Below, in pieces: positions 7,810-17,009 of a stretch of 47,002 bases of DNA (position 1 is the first letter of the stretch; every line of letters begins with the position of its first letter). The stretch is from assembly GCA_947174335.1 (NCBI GenBank), contig CAMWIM010000011.1:1-47002 (forward strand), read 5' to 3'. The stretch is from an uncultured Porphyromonadaceae bacterium. Its GTDB lineage: Bacteria; Bacteroidota; Bacteroidia; Bacteroidales; Muribaculaceae. The notes under the pieces were generated by a model that was given only the letters and a program-made list of their open reading frames with translations, did no database searches and was not told the origin of the DNA. The position numbers and the translations under genes were made by a program.

Positions 7810-8892
7810 TTATTTAAGTCGTTTTCTATTTTGTTCAGCACGGCGGATTTTATAATTTTCGGCACTCAAACCAAGCTGTTTGGGTTCATACTCCTTGATT
7901 TTGAACATATCAAGATAATGGCTGCCACTTCCGCGCTTGATTGAGAACACTTCGTTCTTGCGTTCGATAGTTTCCTGACAATAGGGCGACAAATATCCTG
8001 GAAGAGTTGGTTGAAGTTCTGACGGGACATCATTGATTGTCACCGCCTTAACATGAGAAACCGGCGGATAGCCTACCACACTCCACATTGTCATATCTTC
8101 AGGTGTCTCACCGGGCAACATTCCTTCAATCACGATTGATGCCGACGAACTTTTTCGCGGAACAAAATCCTGATCAACCGCCCAACGGTCGCCACTCTTC
8201 ATAAAGTCACGTCCAATCAATGAGTGATAGAACGAGCGCGAGATACCCTCGGTAAACAGTTCCGGAATAATATCTTGAGCTGTCGCATGAGGTTCAATCC
8301 AATAACGGGCATTATTTTCACGGATATATCCATAACCACCGTCTTCTTTGCCTGAAACCGAATAGTTGGTTCTGATAATGAATCCCTCAGCTACATCGTC
8401 GAGCGCAAATTTTTTGAAATTATAGTCATCGGTCTCATAATATGCGCCGTGACCTTCGGCATCGAGGACACCAAAATTTGCCTGAACACCAAGCGGTTTC
8501 GGCAACGTCGACAAGAGTACTTCAAAATCGTTGAGTGTGCGACACTTTTCGAGTGCGTGACGCATTACAACGCCCTCTTGGTCAACAAATTTAGCAGTGT
8601 CGGGCATCAAGTTATATGATGCCGTATTCATAATGGCAAATCCTGCATCATTCATTCCCATCCATGCACTTTCAAGCAACGAATCGCCACCATTATAGAG
8701 TGCGACAAAACCATGCTTGCCATCTTTAGGCTCAACGCGGGCTATAAAATTTTGTTCGGCACCTGTATCGCGGTGTTTCCAAATCAACGGACGACCGTTT
8801 TTTGTGATTTTACCGCTGATGATAGCTGATGTGCAAGCTATTGACGCTTGAACCGATAAAAGTAGAGACAGAATGAGAAGAAATTTTTTCAT
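7810..8892 (-). CDS. Exported N-terminal-cysteine amidase/acyltransferase (C45, BSH-like)
   Basis: A 360-residue protein with a signal peptide (MKKFLLILSLLLSVQASIA) directly followed by C20-TSAIISGK. In the C45/choloylglycine-hydrolase group of Ntn hydrolases the catalytic nucleophile is an N-terminal Cys, here exposed by signal cleavage rather than by removal of a propeptide. Family-like segments follow: RPLIWKHRDT, WMGMNDAGFAIMNTASYN, GVLDAEGHGAYYETD and IRTNYSVSG. The family cuts linear amides such as conjugated bile salts, penicillin or N-acyl amino acids; the substrate here is not determined. It would act in the periplasm or outside. First gene of the three-gene operon, with its own promoter at 8931-8963. 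Confidence 0.87.
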   Translation of the reverse strand: MKKFLLILSLLLSVQASIACTSAIISGKITKNGRPLIWKHRDTGAEQNFIARVEPKDGKHGFVALYNGGDSLLESAWMGMNDAGFAIMNTASYNLMPDTAKFVDQEGVVMRHALEKCRTLNDFEVLLSTLPKPLGVQANFGVLDAEGHGAYYETDDYNFKKFALDDVAEGFIIRTNYSVSGKEDGGYGYIRENNARYWIEPHATAQDIIPELFTEGISRSFYHSLIGRDFMKSGDRWAVDQDFVPRKSSSASIVIEGMLPGETPEDMTMWSVVGYPPVSHVKAVTINDVPSELQPTLPGYLSPYCQETIERKNEVFSIKRGSGSHYLDMFKIKEYEPKQLGLSAENYKIRRAEQNRKRLK

Positions 8893-8930
8893 ACGAGAAC
8901 GATGTGATTTAAAGTTACCGGATTATTTGG

Positions 8931-8963
8931 CAAATTTACTCATTTTTTTGTTTGTATCTCAAT
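8931..8963 (-). promoter_or_regulatory. Promoter of the amidase operon
   Basis: The minus strand reads ATTG, 21 nt, TAAATTTG. It faces away from the promoter at 8978-9008, and only 14 bp separate the two elements, so the two transcription units share one short control region. Confidence 0.7.
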
Positions 8964-8977
8964 TTTGACGGCATGAT

Positions 8978-9008
8978 TTTGTAAAAACATTTATTCTTAC
9001 TATCTTTG
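8978..9008 (+). promoter_or_regulatory. Promoter of the thioesterase-dprA-phosphorylase operon
   Basis: TTTG (8978-8981), 19 nt, TATCTTTG (9001-9008): an almost perfect Bacteroidetes promoter. Because the in-frame TTG at 9006 belongs to its -7 element, the thioesterase must start downstream at 9027. Confidence 0.85.
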
Positions 9009-9026
9009 AATGTTAAATTAAAAAAG

Positions 9027-9437
9027 ATGACCGACCAACGTCAACATATTTTTGAATGTCAAATCGAGGTTCGCGATTACGAACTCGATGCTGAAGGCAT
9101 TGTCAACAATGCCAACTATCTCCATTATTTTGAGCACACCCGCCACTGCTTTTGCAAATCAGAAGGATTTTCATTTGCCGACATGAGAAAGCAAGGGCTC
9201 GACCCCGTGCTTGCAAAAATCACTGTCAACTATCGCATTCCGCTCGTCTCGGGCAATGTTGTTACAAGCCGATTGGCTATGAGACGCAAAGGTCCGAGAT
9301 TCATTTTTGATCAATGGCTCATCAATGAGAAAGGAGAATTGGTCGCAGAGGGTGAAATCACCGTCGTAACGTTGAAAAACGGACAGTTGTCTCGTGGCGA
9401 TGAACTTGCCGCTCCATTTGAAAAATATCTCAAATAA
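9027..9437 (+). CDS. Acyl-CoA thioesterase, hot-dog fold (4HBT/YbgC-like)
   Basis: A 136-residue protein starting MTDQRQHIFECQIEV. The core VRDYELDAEGIVNNANYLHYFEHTR matches the 4-hydroxybenzoyl-CoA thioesterase pattern in which an acidic residue and the G-x-V-x-x-x-x-Y/N helix form the active site. Family members release free acid from acyl-CoA or acyl-ACP in the cytoplasm; the acyl group is not predictable. The start at 9027 is preferred over the in-frame TTG at 9006, which is inside the promoter. The gene is followed after 9 bp by dprA and then by a nucleoside phosphorylase, a common housekeeping operon in this group. Confidence 0.87.
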   Translation: MTDQRQHIFECQIEVRDYELDAEGIVNNANYLHYFEHTRHCFCKSEGFSFADMRKQGLDPVLAKITVNYRIPLVSGNVVTSRLAMRRKGPRFIFDQWLINEKGELVAEGEITVVTLKNGQLSRGDELAAPFEKYLK

Positions 9438-9446
9438 ACTATAAAA

Positions 9447-10583
9447 ATGAGTTCAAACATCTTCAATAACCCTCAAATTTACACTGAGCTGACCCTGCGC
9501 ATAGCATTGAGCCGCATCAAGGGTATGACGTTTGGATTCGCCAACCTCATAGAGTCGCGTTTTTCATCGCTCAGCGAATTTTTTAAATCAGACTCCCGTT
9601 CAATTGCCACTATTCTCGGCTCTCAGGCATTGAAGATGTTTGCCCGCCAAGTGCTTGACGATGCGTTGGCTCAGGCTCAAGCCGAGGAACAATGGATATT
9701 GTCAAACAAGGTAAAACCGCTTTACTTCACCGACCCCGACTACCCTACCCGATTGCTGGAATGTGACGACGCGCCGGTCATGCTATATGTTCTCGGTAAC
9801 GCCAACCTAAATCCGCAACATGTAATCGGGATTGTCGGTACACGCCACGCGACGGTTTACGGCTTGTCATTCATAACCCGCTTTGTTCAAGAACTATCGG
9901 CTGCCATTCCCGACCTTTTGATTGTTAGCGGACTTGCATACGGAATCGACATTGCCGCTCATCGCGAGGCTCTGACCAATAATTTGCCGACAGCCGGAGT
10001 TGTCGCCCACGGGCTTTCAACAATCTACCCGGCATCCCACCGCAAAGATGCGGCAACCATGATACATGGGAACGGTGCCGTCATAACCGAATATATACAC
10101 GATGCTCAGGTTCATCGTGGAAACTTCTTGACACGAAACCGTATAATCGCAGGAATGAGTGATGCGCTGATTGTTGTTGAGTCAGCGGTCAAAGGAGGTG
10201 CATTAGTTACAGCTCACGTTGCCGGCGACTACAACCGAGATGTGTTTGCCGTTCCCGGTCGAGCAACAGACATCTACAGTGCCGGATGTAACGAATTGAT
10301 AAGGAAAAATCGGGCGGCAATGATAACCTCGGCAACCGATTTATGCGACGCAATGGGTTGGGCGCCCGTCAAGGCTGAAGGTACGCAACAAGAAATAGCC
10401 ATCGAGTTGTCCGACGAAGAGAAAATCATCATTGACTATCTGACCACCCACGGCGAATCGTTCCTAAACCGGATGTCGGTTGACCTCAACATCGTCACCC
10501 ACCGACTAATCCAAATTCTCGGCGAAATGGAATTCAACGGATTGGTAATCAGCCATCCCGGTGGCAAGTATTCTAACTCGTAA
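9447..10583 (+). CDS. dprA: DNA-processing protein DprA
   Basis: A 378-residue DprA/Smf protein. The N-terminal about 75 residues form the helical SAM-like region; the central Rossmann-like domain shows GIVGTRHATVYG, SGLAYGIDIAAHREAL, AHGLSTIYPASHRKDA and RGNFLTRNRIIAGMSDALIVVES, with the basic residues that bind single-stranded DNA; the last 70 or so residues form a winged helix. DprA loads RecA on incoming single-stranded DNA during natural transformation and also exists in species not known to be competent. The gene is 9 bp after the thioesterase and 33 bp before the phosphorylase. Confidence 0.95.
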   Translation: MSSNIFNNPQIYTELTLRIALSRIKGMTFGFANLIESRFSSLSEFFKSDSRSIATILGSQALKMFARQVLDDALAQAQAEEQWILSNKVKPLYFTDPDYPTRLLECDDAPVMLYVLGNANLNPQHVIGIVGTRHATVYGLSFITRFVQELSAAIPDLLIVSGLAYGIDIAAHREALTNNLPTAGVVAHGLSTIYPASHRKDAATMIHGNGAVITEYIHDAQVHRGNFLTRNRIIAGMSDALIVVESAVKGGALVTAHVAGDYNRDVFAVPGRATDIYSAGCNELIRKNRAAMITSATDLCDAMGWAPVKAEGTQQEIAIELSDEEKIIIDYLTTHGESFLNRMSVDLNIVTHRLIQILGEMEFNGLVISHPGGKYSNS

Positions 10584-10616
10584 TCTAAATTTATACCATT
10601 ATAATCTCTCGTAATT

Positions 10617-11495
10617 ATGAATCAGAAAAAAATCATACCCTCATCAGAATTGATTATAAATGACGACGGCTCGGTGTTTCACCTCCACCTCCGTCCCGAC
10701 CAGTTAACCGACCGCATTATCCTTGTCGGTGACCCCGGACGCGTTAACATGGTTGCCGAATTCTTTGATGAAAAGACTTTTGAAGTACAATCGCGCGAAT
10801 TTCACACCATCGGCGGCACATATAAAGGCAAACCTATAATGTGTCTGAGCCACGGAATCGGTCCTGACAATATCGACATCGTCATCAACGAACTTGACGC
10901 TCTTGCCAACGTCGATTTTAAAACCCGTGAAGTCAAAGACAACCACCGATGTCTAACGCTTGTCCGCATCGGAACATCGGGCGCCTTACAGCCTGAACTC
11001 AAACTCGGCACACCCGTGATTGCCGAGAAATCAATCGGTTTTGACGGCGTGCTCAATTACTATGCCGGACGCAACGAAGTTGCCGACCTCGATTTTGAGA
11101 AAGCATTTGTTGAACACACCGATTGGAATTCCCTCTGGGCTCGCCCATACGTTGTCAATGCCGATGCCGAACTCGTCGAACGCATCGGTCGCGACGACAT
11201 GGTTCGCGGTAACACAATCTCGGCAGTCGGCTTTTACGGTCCACAAGGACGCGAACTACGCCTGCCGCTCGCCAACCCCGGGCTTAACAAGTCTATCGAA
11301 GAATTTCGCTTTGGTGACCGCAAAATCACCAACTACGAAATGGAGTCGGCTCCACTTCAAGGTCTCGGCCGTCTGATGGGACACAAAGCAATGACCGTCT
11401 GCTCAATCATTGCCAACCGCATGAATACCGACGCAAACCCCAACTACAAAACTGCGGTCCGCGACCTCATCGCTACAGTCCTCGACCGAATTTAA
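10617..11495 (+). CDS. Nucleoside phosphorylase (uridine phosphorylase-like)
   Basis: A 292-residue NP-I family protein. Visible signatures are the phosphate-binding VGDPGRVNMVAEFF near residue 38, LSHGIGPDNIDIV, LVRIGTSGALQPELKLGTPV near 120-140, and the substrate-binding NYEMESAPLQGLGRLMGH near 240. The family cleaves nucleosides with phosphate into base and ribose-1-phosphate for salvage in the cytoplasm. The MESA-type segment is shared by the uridine and purine branches; the overall layout resembles uridine phosphorylase more, but I am not certain of the base. It ends the operon before a strong terminator. Confidence 0.88.
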   Translation: MNQKKIIPSSELIINDDGSVFHLHLRPDQLTDRIILVGDPGRVNMVAEFFDEKTFEVQSREFHTIGGTYKGKPIMCLSHGIGPDNIDIVINELDALANVDFKTREVKDNHRCLTLVRIGTSGALQPELKLGTPVIAEKSIGFDGVLNYYAGRNEVADLDFEKAFVEHTDWNSLWARPYVVNADAELVERIGRDDMVRGNTISAVGFYGPQGRELRLPLANPGLNKSIEEFRFGDRKITNYEMESAPLQGLGRLMGHKAMTVCSIIANRMNTDANPNYKTAVRDLIATVLDRI

Positions 11496-11515
11496 GTAAA
11501 TCACATACACATAAA

Positions 11516-11547
11516 AAATCCGGGCTCATGTTAGAGTCCGGATTTTT
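11516..11547. terminator. Bidirectional terminator between phosphorylase and nuoN
   Basis: ATCCGGGCTC (11518-11527) pairs with GAGTCCGGAT (11534-11543), with an A-run before and a T-run after. It ends both the plus operon and the long minus nuo-atp cluster, whose last stop codon is at 11568. Confidence 0.9.
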
Positions 11548-11567
11548 TATTTATGGTTTAATCTTGA

Positions 11568-13037
11568 TTAGAGATCAATCATTATACCACCGCTCGAAGT
11601 CATCGAAAGAATTGAGTTGTAGAAGAAGCTTACGATACCGAGGAGTAAGATTCCTGCAACTGTAATCCAGAGACCGAGACGTTCGCTGCAAGATGAGCGG
11701 AAAGTCGGGATGACACATTCGTTTTCAGTGTTGATGAACATTGCCTTAACAACAAGAAGATAGTAGTAGAGAGAGATAATTGTGTTGATAAGGGCGATGA
11801 GCACAAGCACATAGATAGCGGTTGAACCCTGCTGGATTGCACCGGTGAAAATGAAGAACTTCGAGAAGAAACCTGCAAAGGGAGGAATACCTGCAAGAGA
11901 GAACATCGCAAGCATCATCGCAAATGACAACTTTGGATTTGTCTTATACAAACCGTTGTAGTCATCCATATTTACTTTGCCGGTAGCATTTTCGATTGCA
12001 CCGATAACACCAAAAGCTGCAAGGTTAGAGAAGATGTAAACGAGAATGTAATACATCATTGAAGCGAGACCTGTAGTGTTGAATGCAATTACACCGAGCA
12101 TGATATATCCGGCTTGAGACACAGATGAGAACGCGAGGAAGCGTTTCATGTTGCGCTGGCGAATTGCAAAGAGGTTACCGACAGTAATTGTAAGGATGAT
12201 GAGAGCGTAAAGCATCCATTCCCAAACCTGGCTGTAGGCAAGACCAAATGCCTGAACGAGGATTACGAGGAATGCAAACGCTGCTGCACCTTTTGAGATT
12301 ACTGAAAGATATGAAGTAACCGAAGTCGGTGCGCCTTGATATACGTCAGCAGTCCAAAGATGGAATGGAACAAGCGAAAGCTTGAAACCGATACCCGAGA
12401 TTACGAACGCGAGTGCCATAATCAGCATAACTGAATGTTCGGCACCGATACCTGCATATATATCGGTGAAGTAGAGCGAGCCGGTTAAGCCATACACAAA
12501 TGACAATCCCATCATAAATACTGCCGATGAGAATACAGCAGTGAGTATATACTTGATAGCTGCTTCGTGGCTTTCGTAGTGTTGTTTGTCAAAGGCGACC
12601 ATCGCAGCCAAAGGAAGAGAGGCTGATTCGAGACCGATAACAAACAAGAGGAAGTGGCGTGCTGAAATCATCAGATACATTCCGAAAAGAGTCAGGAGCA
12701 AAAGCTCGTAGAACTCACCGCGGCGCATGATCTGGAACTCAGAGTTTGCCCATTGGGTAGCTTGGATAAGCACGATTAGCACTCCAACATTGAGGATGTT
12801 CTTGATTGTTGACATCACGGGACCGGTTGTGTACATTCCTGAAAAGGCACTTACCGTTTCACAAGCTGAAAGACAGCAGAACGACACGAGAGTGTAGATT
12901 GCAAATACCACACAAGTAAACCCGGCGGTAGCATTCAATGCCTTCTTGGGCATGAATGTGTCATAGAGAAAGACCAGGAGAAAGACAATAAGGAGTCCGA
13001 TCTCCTGCTTCATTGCTAAAAACTGAGAATAGTCCAT
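11568..13037 (-). CDS. nuoN: NADH-quinone oxidoreductase subunit N
   Basis: A 489-residue antiporter-like membrane subunit of complex I with about 14 hydrophobic helices. Typical features are LLFVIGLESASLPLAAMVAF with the conserved Glu, KYILTAVFSSAVFMMGLSFVYG with the conserved Lys, and FHLWTADVYQGAPTSVTSYLSVISKGAA, the broken-helix region of proton-channel subunits. It sits in the membrane arm and conducts protons. It is the last gene of the cluster, 15 bp after nuoM, and is followed by the shared terminator. Confidence 0.96.
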   Translation of the reverse strand: MDYSQFLAMKQEIGLLIVFLLVFLYDTFMPKKALNATAGFTCVVFAIYTLVSFCCLSACETVSAFSGMYTTGPVMSTIKNILNVGVLIVLIQATQWANSEFQIMRRGEFYELLLLTLFGMYLMISARHFLLFVIGLESASLPLAAMVAFDKQHYESHEAAIKYILTAVFSSAVFMMGLSFVYGLTGSLYFTDIYAGIGAEHSVMLIMALAFVISGIGFKLSLVPFHLWTADVYQGAPTSVTSYLSVISKGAAAFAFLVILVQAFGLAYSQVWEWMLYALIILTITVGNLFAIRQRNMKRFLAFSSVSQAGYIMLGVIAFNTTGLASMMYYILVYIFSNLAAFGVIGAIENATGKVNMDDYNGLYKTNPKLSFAMMLAMFSLAGIPPFAGFFSKFFIFTGAIQQGSTAIYVLVLIALINTIISLYYYLLVVKAMFINTENECVIPTFRSSCSERLGLWITVAGILLLGIVSFFYNSILSMTSSGGIMIDL

Positions 13038-13052
13038 TATTTGTCGTTTTCG

Positions 13053-14618
13053 TTAGTTCATTCCCAAAACTGATGCGATACCCGAATGTTGGGTAAAGTT
13101 AAGCACCGAGAAAATTTCGGGTGAGAAAGTGAATTTAATCAAGTTGATAAAGAAGTTGGGGAAGCAACCGATTGCTGCAACACAGATAATCAAAGTTGCA
13201 GTTGAAAGACGTTCCCACCATGTTGCGTCGGTGAGTTCACGATGATGGTCATCATAAACCGGACCAAGAAGCAGTTTACCGACAACACGGAGAATATAAA
13301 CCGCTGTAATCACAATCGAGCAGCAAGCGATGATAGTGAACACCAAACGGAGTGAACCTGCACCTGCGAGATAATCTGTCATACCCTGCTGGAACGAGCC
13401 TACAAAGATTGTCATCTCGGCTACGAAACCCGACAGACCGGGAAGACCGAGTGATGCCATACCGGCAATTACGTAGCATACTGCGAGGTAAGGCATAATT
13501 TGCATGAGACCACCCATTTGACGGATGTCACGAGTGTGGGTACGTCCGTAAATCATACCGATGAGAGCAAAGAAGAGTGCGGTCATCAAACCGTGAGAGA
13601 GCATCTGCATGATTGCACCCGACATTGCGGTTGTATTAAGCATCAAGATTGCAAAGAGTACAAGACCGCAGTGGCTAACTGACGAATATGCGTTGATATA
13701 TTTAAGGTCAGTCTGAACACATGCCGAGAATGCACCGTAAACAACCGAGATACCGGTGAGAATAAGGAATATCCAAGCGAGTTCGTTTGCTGCATAAGGC
13801 ATCAGATAGATTGCCACGCGGAAACATCCATAGCCTCCAAGTTTCATCAAGACACCGGCGTGGAGCATTGACACGGCAGTCGGCGCTGAAGCGTGACCGT
13901 CAGGGCTCCAAGTATGGAAGGGGAACATGGCACCGAGCACACCAAATCCGACAAAAGTCATCGGGAAGAGGAACAACTGCCAGTTTTCTGAAATTGCACC
14001 GTTGCGGGCGATTTCAAGGAGGTTCCATGTCAAAGGCTGACCTTCGGGAGCTGAATGGTAGTAGATACCAATCAAACCGAGCATCAGGAATGCTGAACCA
14101 CCCATGAGCATGAGGGTCAGTTTCATTGCTGAATAGTTCTTGTTTCCTGAGCCCCAGACTCCGATCAAAAGGTACATCGGGATGAGAGCGACCTCATAGA
14201 ACATGAACATTGTGAAAAGGTCAATCGAGATGAAGAATCCAAACACACCGGTTGACAAAAGGATGAGCCAAAGGAAAAATTCTTTTGGTTGAGCGATTGT
14301 CCAAGAAGCAAATGAACCGGTGAGAAGGATGATTGATGACAAGAGAATCATTGCAATCGAGATTCCGTCAACGCCAACCGAAAGGTTGATATTTAGCGGA
14401 GTGAACCACGCCCAAGAGCCTGTATAAAGCATCTGAGCGGTTGCACCGACATGACGGAGATGCAAGTAATCAAGAAGCAGGTAAACCGAGAGAGCTGTAA
14501 GAGCTAACGAGCCTACAACAGCAACGGCACGAATCTGCTTGACATTTTTACAAAGAGCTACACCGGCGAGCATTAACACCGGGATAACCACGAAATATAT
14601 TAGAATATTGTCGAACAT
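13053..14618 (-). CDS. nuoM: NADH-quinone oxidoreductase subunit M
   Basis: A 521-residue membrane subunit with about 14 helices. The signature segments are MFYEVALIPMYLLIGVWG with the key Glu, FHTWSPDGHASAPTAVSMLHAGVLMKLGGYG in the broken-helix region and INAYSSVSHCGLVLFAI. It forms one of the three proton channels of the membrane arm. Its start is 37 bp after nuoL and its stop 15 bp before nuoN, consistent with one message. Confidence 0.97.
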   Translation of the reverse strand: MFDNILIYFVVIPVLMLAGVALCKNVKQIRAVAVVGSLALTALSVYLLLDYLHLRHVGATAQMLYTGSWAWFTPLNINLSVGVDGISIAMILLSSIILLTGSFASWTIAQPKEFFLWLILLSTGVFGFFISIDLFTMFMFYEVALIPMYLLIGVWGSGNKNYSAMKLTLMLMGGSAFLMLGLIGIYYHSAPEGQPLTWNLLEIARNGAISENWQLFLFPMTFVGFGVLGAMFPFHTWSPDGHASAPTAVSMLHAGVLMKLGGYGCFRVAIYLMPYAANELAWIFLILTGISVVYGAFSACVQTDLKYINAYSSVSHCGLVLFAILMLNTTAMSGAIMQMLSHGLMTALFFALIGMIYGRTHTRDIRQMGGLMQIMPYLAVCYVIAGMASLGLPGLSGFVAEMTIFVGSFQQGMTDYLAGAGSLRLVFTIIACCSIVITAVYILRVVGKLLLGPVYDDHHRELTDATWWERLSTATLIICVAAIGCFPNFFINLIKFTFSPEIFSVLNFTQHSGIASVLGMN

Positions 14619-14655
14619 AGCTTACTGTTTTAATGATTGGCTTTAATTGTTGACA

Positions 14656-16686
14656 TTAAATCAAGCAGATTGCTGTGATTGATCCAAGAAGGATTACACC
14701 GATAAGGTAAATCCATACATAAGTTTGGACGTTGCCCGACTGAAGACCGCGGATTGACCATGAAGCTTTGTTTGTAAGGGTAGCAAAGCTGTCCATTGTG
14801 CCGTCGATGATATGGCGGTCAAACCAAGCGATTGGTTTGCAGACGAGTCCAAAGATTATGCGGTGAGTGATGAACATATAAAGTTCGTCCCAGTAGAAAC
14901 GATGGTAGCACCAGTCCCAGAGAGCAGGGAGAGCATTGCGCATCTTTGCGGGGAGTTCGTTTTCTGTTTTGTACATCTTCATCGCGATGAGGATTGCAAC
15001 GACAGCAACAGTAAGGCTGATTGCGGCAACCGACCAGTCGAGGTTTTCAAGGTTGGTGAGGAAGCTGACCGACTCAAACATCGGGTGACCGTTCCAAGTA
15101 ACGAGATTACCGAAAGGAACGAAGCCGGCAAAACAAGATACAACTGCAAGGATAACGAGCGGAAGTGTCATTGTCCAAGGCTGGTCGTGAGGTGCATGAT
15201 GAGGATCATGTACTTTATGTTCTTTCCACCAGAAGATGAGGAAGTAGAGACGGAACATATAGAAAGCGGTAAGACCGGCGACACATGACATCCAGATATA
15301 CCAGAAGATTGAGTGACCGAAGCAAGCTGTCAGGATTTCATCTTTAGAGAAGAAACCTGCAAACGGTATGATACCGGCAATTGCAAGACAGCCAATCAAG
15401 AATGTAACGTGGGTTATTGGCATATACTTGCGAAGACCATGCATTGCAGTATAGTCGTTTGAACCGATAGCGTGGATGAGCGCACCTGCACAGAGGAAGA
15501 GCAACGCTTTGAACATTGCGTGAGTGAACAGGTGGAACATTGAAGCCATATAGCCGAGACCATGGTGGAACTCAGGACGTGCAACGCCGAGAGATACCAT
15601 CATAAACGCGATCTGAGATATTGTCGAGAATGCAAGCACACGCTTGATGTCAACCTGAACGCAAGCTACCATTGCAGCATAGAATGCAGTTAACGCACCA
15701 ACAACAACGATGATGTCGAGCGCAGCAGTCTCCATCAAATAGAGAGGGAACAAACGAGCCACGAGATATACACCGGCAACAACCATTGTAGCAGCGTGGA
15801 TAAGTGCTGATACAGGGGTCGGACCTTCCATTGCATCGGGGAGCCAGATGTGAAGTGGCATCATTGCTGATTTACCCATACCGCCCATGAAGATGAGAAC
15901 CAAAGCCCAAGTCAACACCGAAGCACCCATGAAAGTAGATGCAGGATTGTTGGCAAAAATCGACAAGATGTTTTGTGCGGTTCCTTCGCTCACCTGATAA
16001 ACATGATTCAAGCCTTCAACTGCTACCGAAGTCAAGTGAGTGAAATCAAATGTCCCGGCATAGAATGAAAGAATCAAGATACCGATGAGGAAGCCGAGAT
16101 CGGCAAAACGGGTAACGATGAATGCTTTTTTTGATGCTGATACTGCCGACGGTTTTGTGTAGTAGAAACCGATGAGCAGGTAAGATGAAGCACCAACGAG
16201 CTCCCAGAAGATATACATCTGGAAAATGTTAGTTGCAACAACGAGACCGAGCATCGAGAATGAGAAGAGTGAAAGGAAAGCGTAGAAACGCTGGAAACCT
16301 TTCTCCCATACACCGTGATGGTCGCGCATATAACCGTTGCTGTAGAGGTGAACCATGAAAGAGATTGTTGTGATAACCACAAGCATCATGGATGAAATCG
16401 GGTCAATCAAGAAACCGAGACGCAAAACGAGCGACGGGGTAAACTGCAACCATGTTACATTAAATACAATCTGCTGGAGACGTTCACCTTCAGCGTTAAT
16501 AAAGTCGGGATTACCCGAGAAGAAATAGGTAAACGCAACAGTATAGGCACAGATAAGAGTGATACCCATACCGGCGGTTCCAAGAATACCGGCAAGCCTA
16601 TGGCTCATATATTTACCGAGCAGTCCCAGGAAAAGGAACATAAACAGCGGTAAAGCCAGAATAATTATAGGTAAAGTAACGTCCAT
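14656..16686 (-). CDS. nuoL: NADH-quinone oxidoreductase subunit L
   Basis: A 676-residue subunit at the far end of the membrane arm. It shows YIFWELVGASSYLLIGFYYTKP with the conserved Glu, LHIWLPDAMEGPTPVSALIHAATMVVAGVYLVARL in the proton-channel region, and ALLFLCAGALIHAIGSNDYTAMHGL. The extra C-terminal 150 residues include the long lateral helix region (about residues 555-620) and a last membrane helix ending the protein. Length is usual for NuoL. It begins 5 bp after nuoK. Confidence 0.97.
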   Translation of the reverse strand: MDVTLPIIILALPLFMFLFLGLLGKYMSHRLAGILGTAGMGITLICAYTVAFTYFFSGNPDFINAEGERLQQIVFNVTWLQFTPSLVLRLGFLIDPISSMMLVVITTISFMVHLYSNGYMRDHHGVWEKGFQRFYAFLSLFSFSMLGLVVATNIFQMYIFWELVGASSYLLIGFYYTKPSAVSASKKAFIVTRFADLGFLIGILILSFYAGTFDFTHLTSVAVEGLNHVYQVSEGTAQNILSIFANNPASTFMGASVLTWALVLIFMGGMGKSAMMPLHIWLPDAMEGPTPVSALIHAATMVVAGVYLVARLFPLYLMETAALDIIVVVGALTAFYAAMVACVQVDIKRVLAFSTISQIAFMMVSLGVARPEFHHGLGYMASMFHLFTHAMFKALLFLCAGALIHAIGSNDYTAMHGLRKYMPITHVTFLIGCLAIAGIIPFAGFFSKDEILTACFGHSIFWYIWMSCVAGLTAFYMFRLYFLIFWWKEHKVHDPHHAPHDQPWTMTLPLVILAVVSCFAGFVPFGNLVTWNGHPMFESVSFLTNLENLDWSVAAISLTVAVVAILIAMKMYKTENELPAKMRNALPALWDWCYHRFYWDELYMFITHRIIFGLVCKPIAWFDRHIIDGTMDSFATLTNKASWSIRGLQSGNVQTYVWIYLIGVILLGSITAICLI

Positions 16687-16691
16687 AGGTC

Positions 16692-17003
16692 TTAAAATTT
16701 CATTTTATTGATTTCACGGACATCAATGTCAGAAGCGACACGGAAAATATTGATGATAATAGCGATTGCAAGAGCTGTTTCAGCTGCGGCGATAGCGATT
16801 GCAAACAGCGTGAAGAACATACCCTCCATGTTTCCGGGGAAAAGATAGCGGTTGAATACCACAAAGTTGATATCAACAGCATTCAACATCAATTCCAAAG
16901 AAATCAGAATTGCAATCATGTTTTTACGTGTAACGAATCCATAAACGCCACAGCAAAACATAAACAGCGACGGGATAAGGTAATAAAGCATTGTCAATTC
17001 CAT
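16692..17003 (-). CDS. nuoK: NADH-quinone oxidoreductase subunit K
   Basis: A 103-residue, three-helix membrane subunit. The two conserved glutamates on the proton path are visible in ISLELMLNAVDINF and AIAAAETALAIAI. It lies 6 bp after nuoJ and 5 bp before nuoL. Length and architecture are normal for the family. Confidence 0.97.
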   Translation of the reverse strand: MELTMLYYLIPSLFMFCCGVYGFVTRKNMIAILISLELMLNAVDINFVVFNRYLFPGNMEGMFFTLFAIAIAAAETALAIAIIINIFRVASDIDVREINKMKF

Positions 17004-17009
17004 ATCTCA

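Noticed and set aside
9006..9026. TTG start that would lengthen the thioesterase by seven residues
   Set aside because: The TTG is part of the -7 promoter element TATCTTTG, so the message begins after it.
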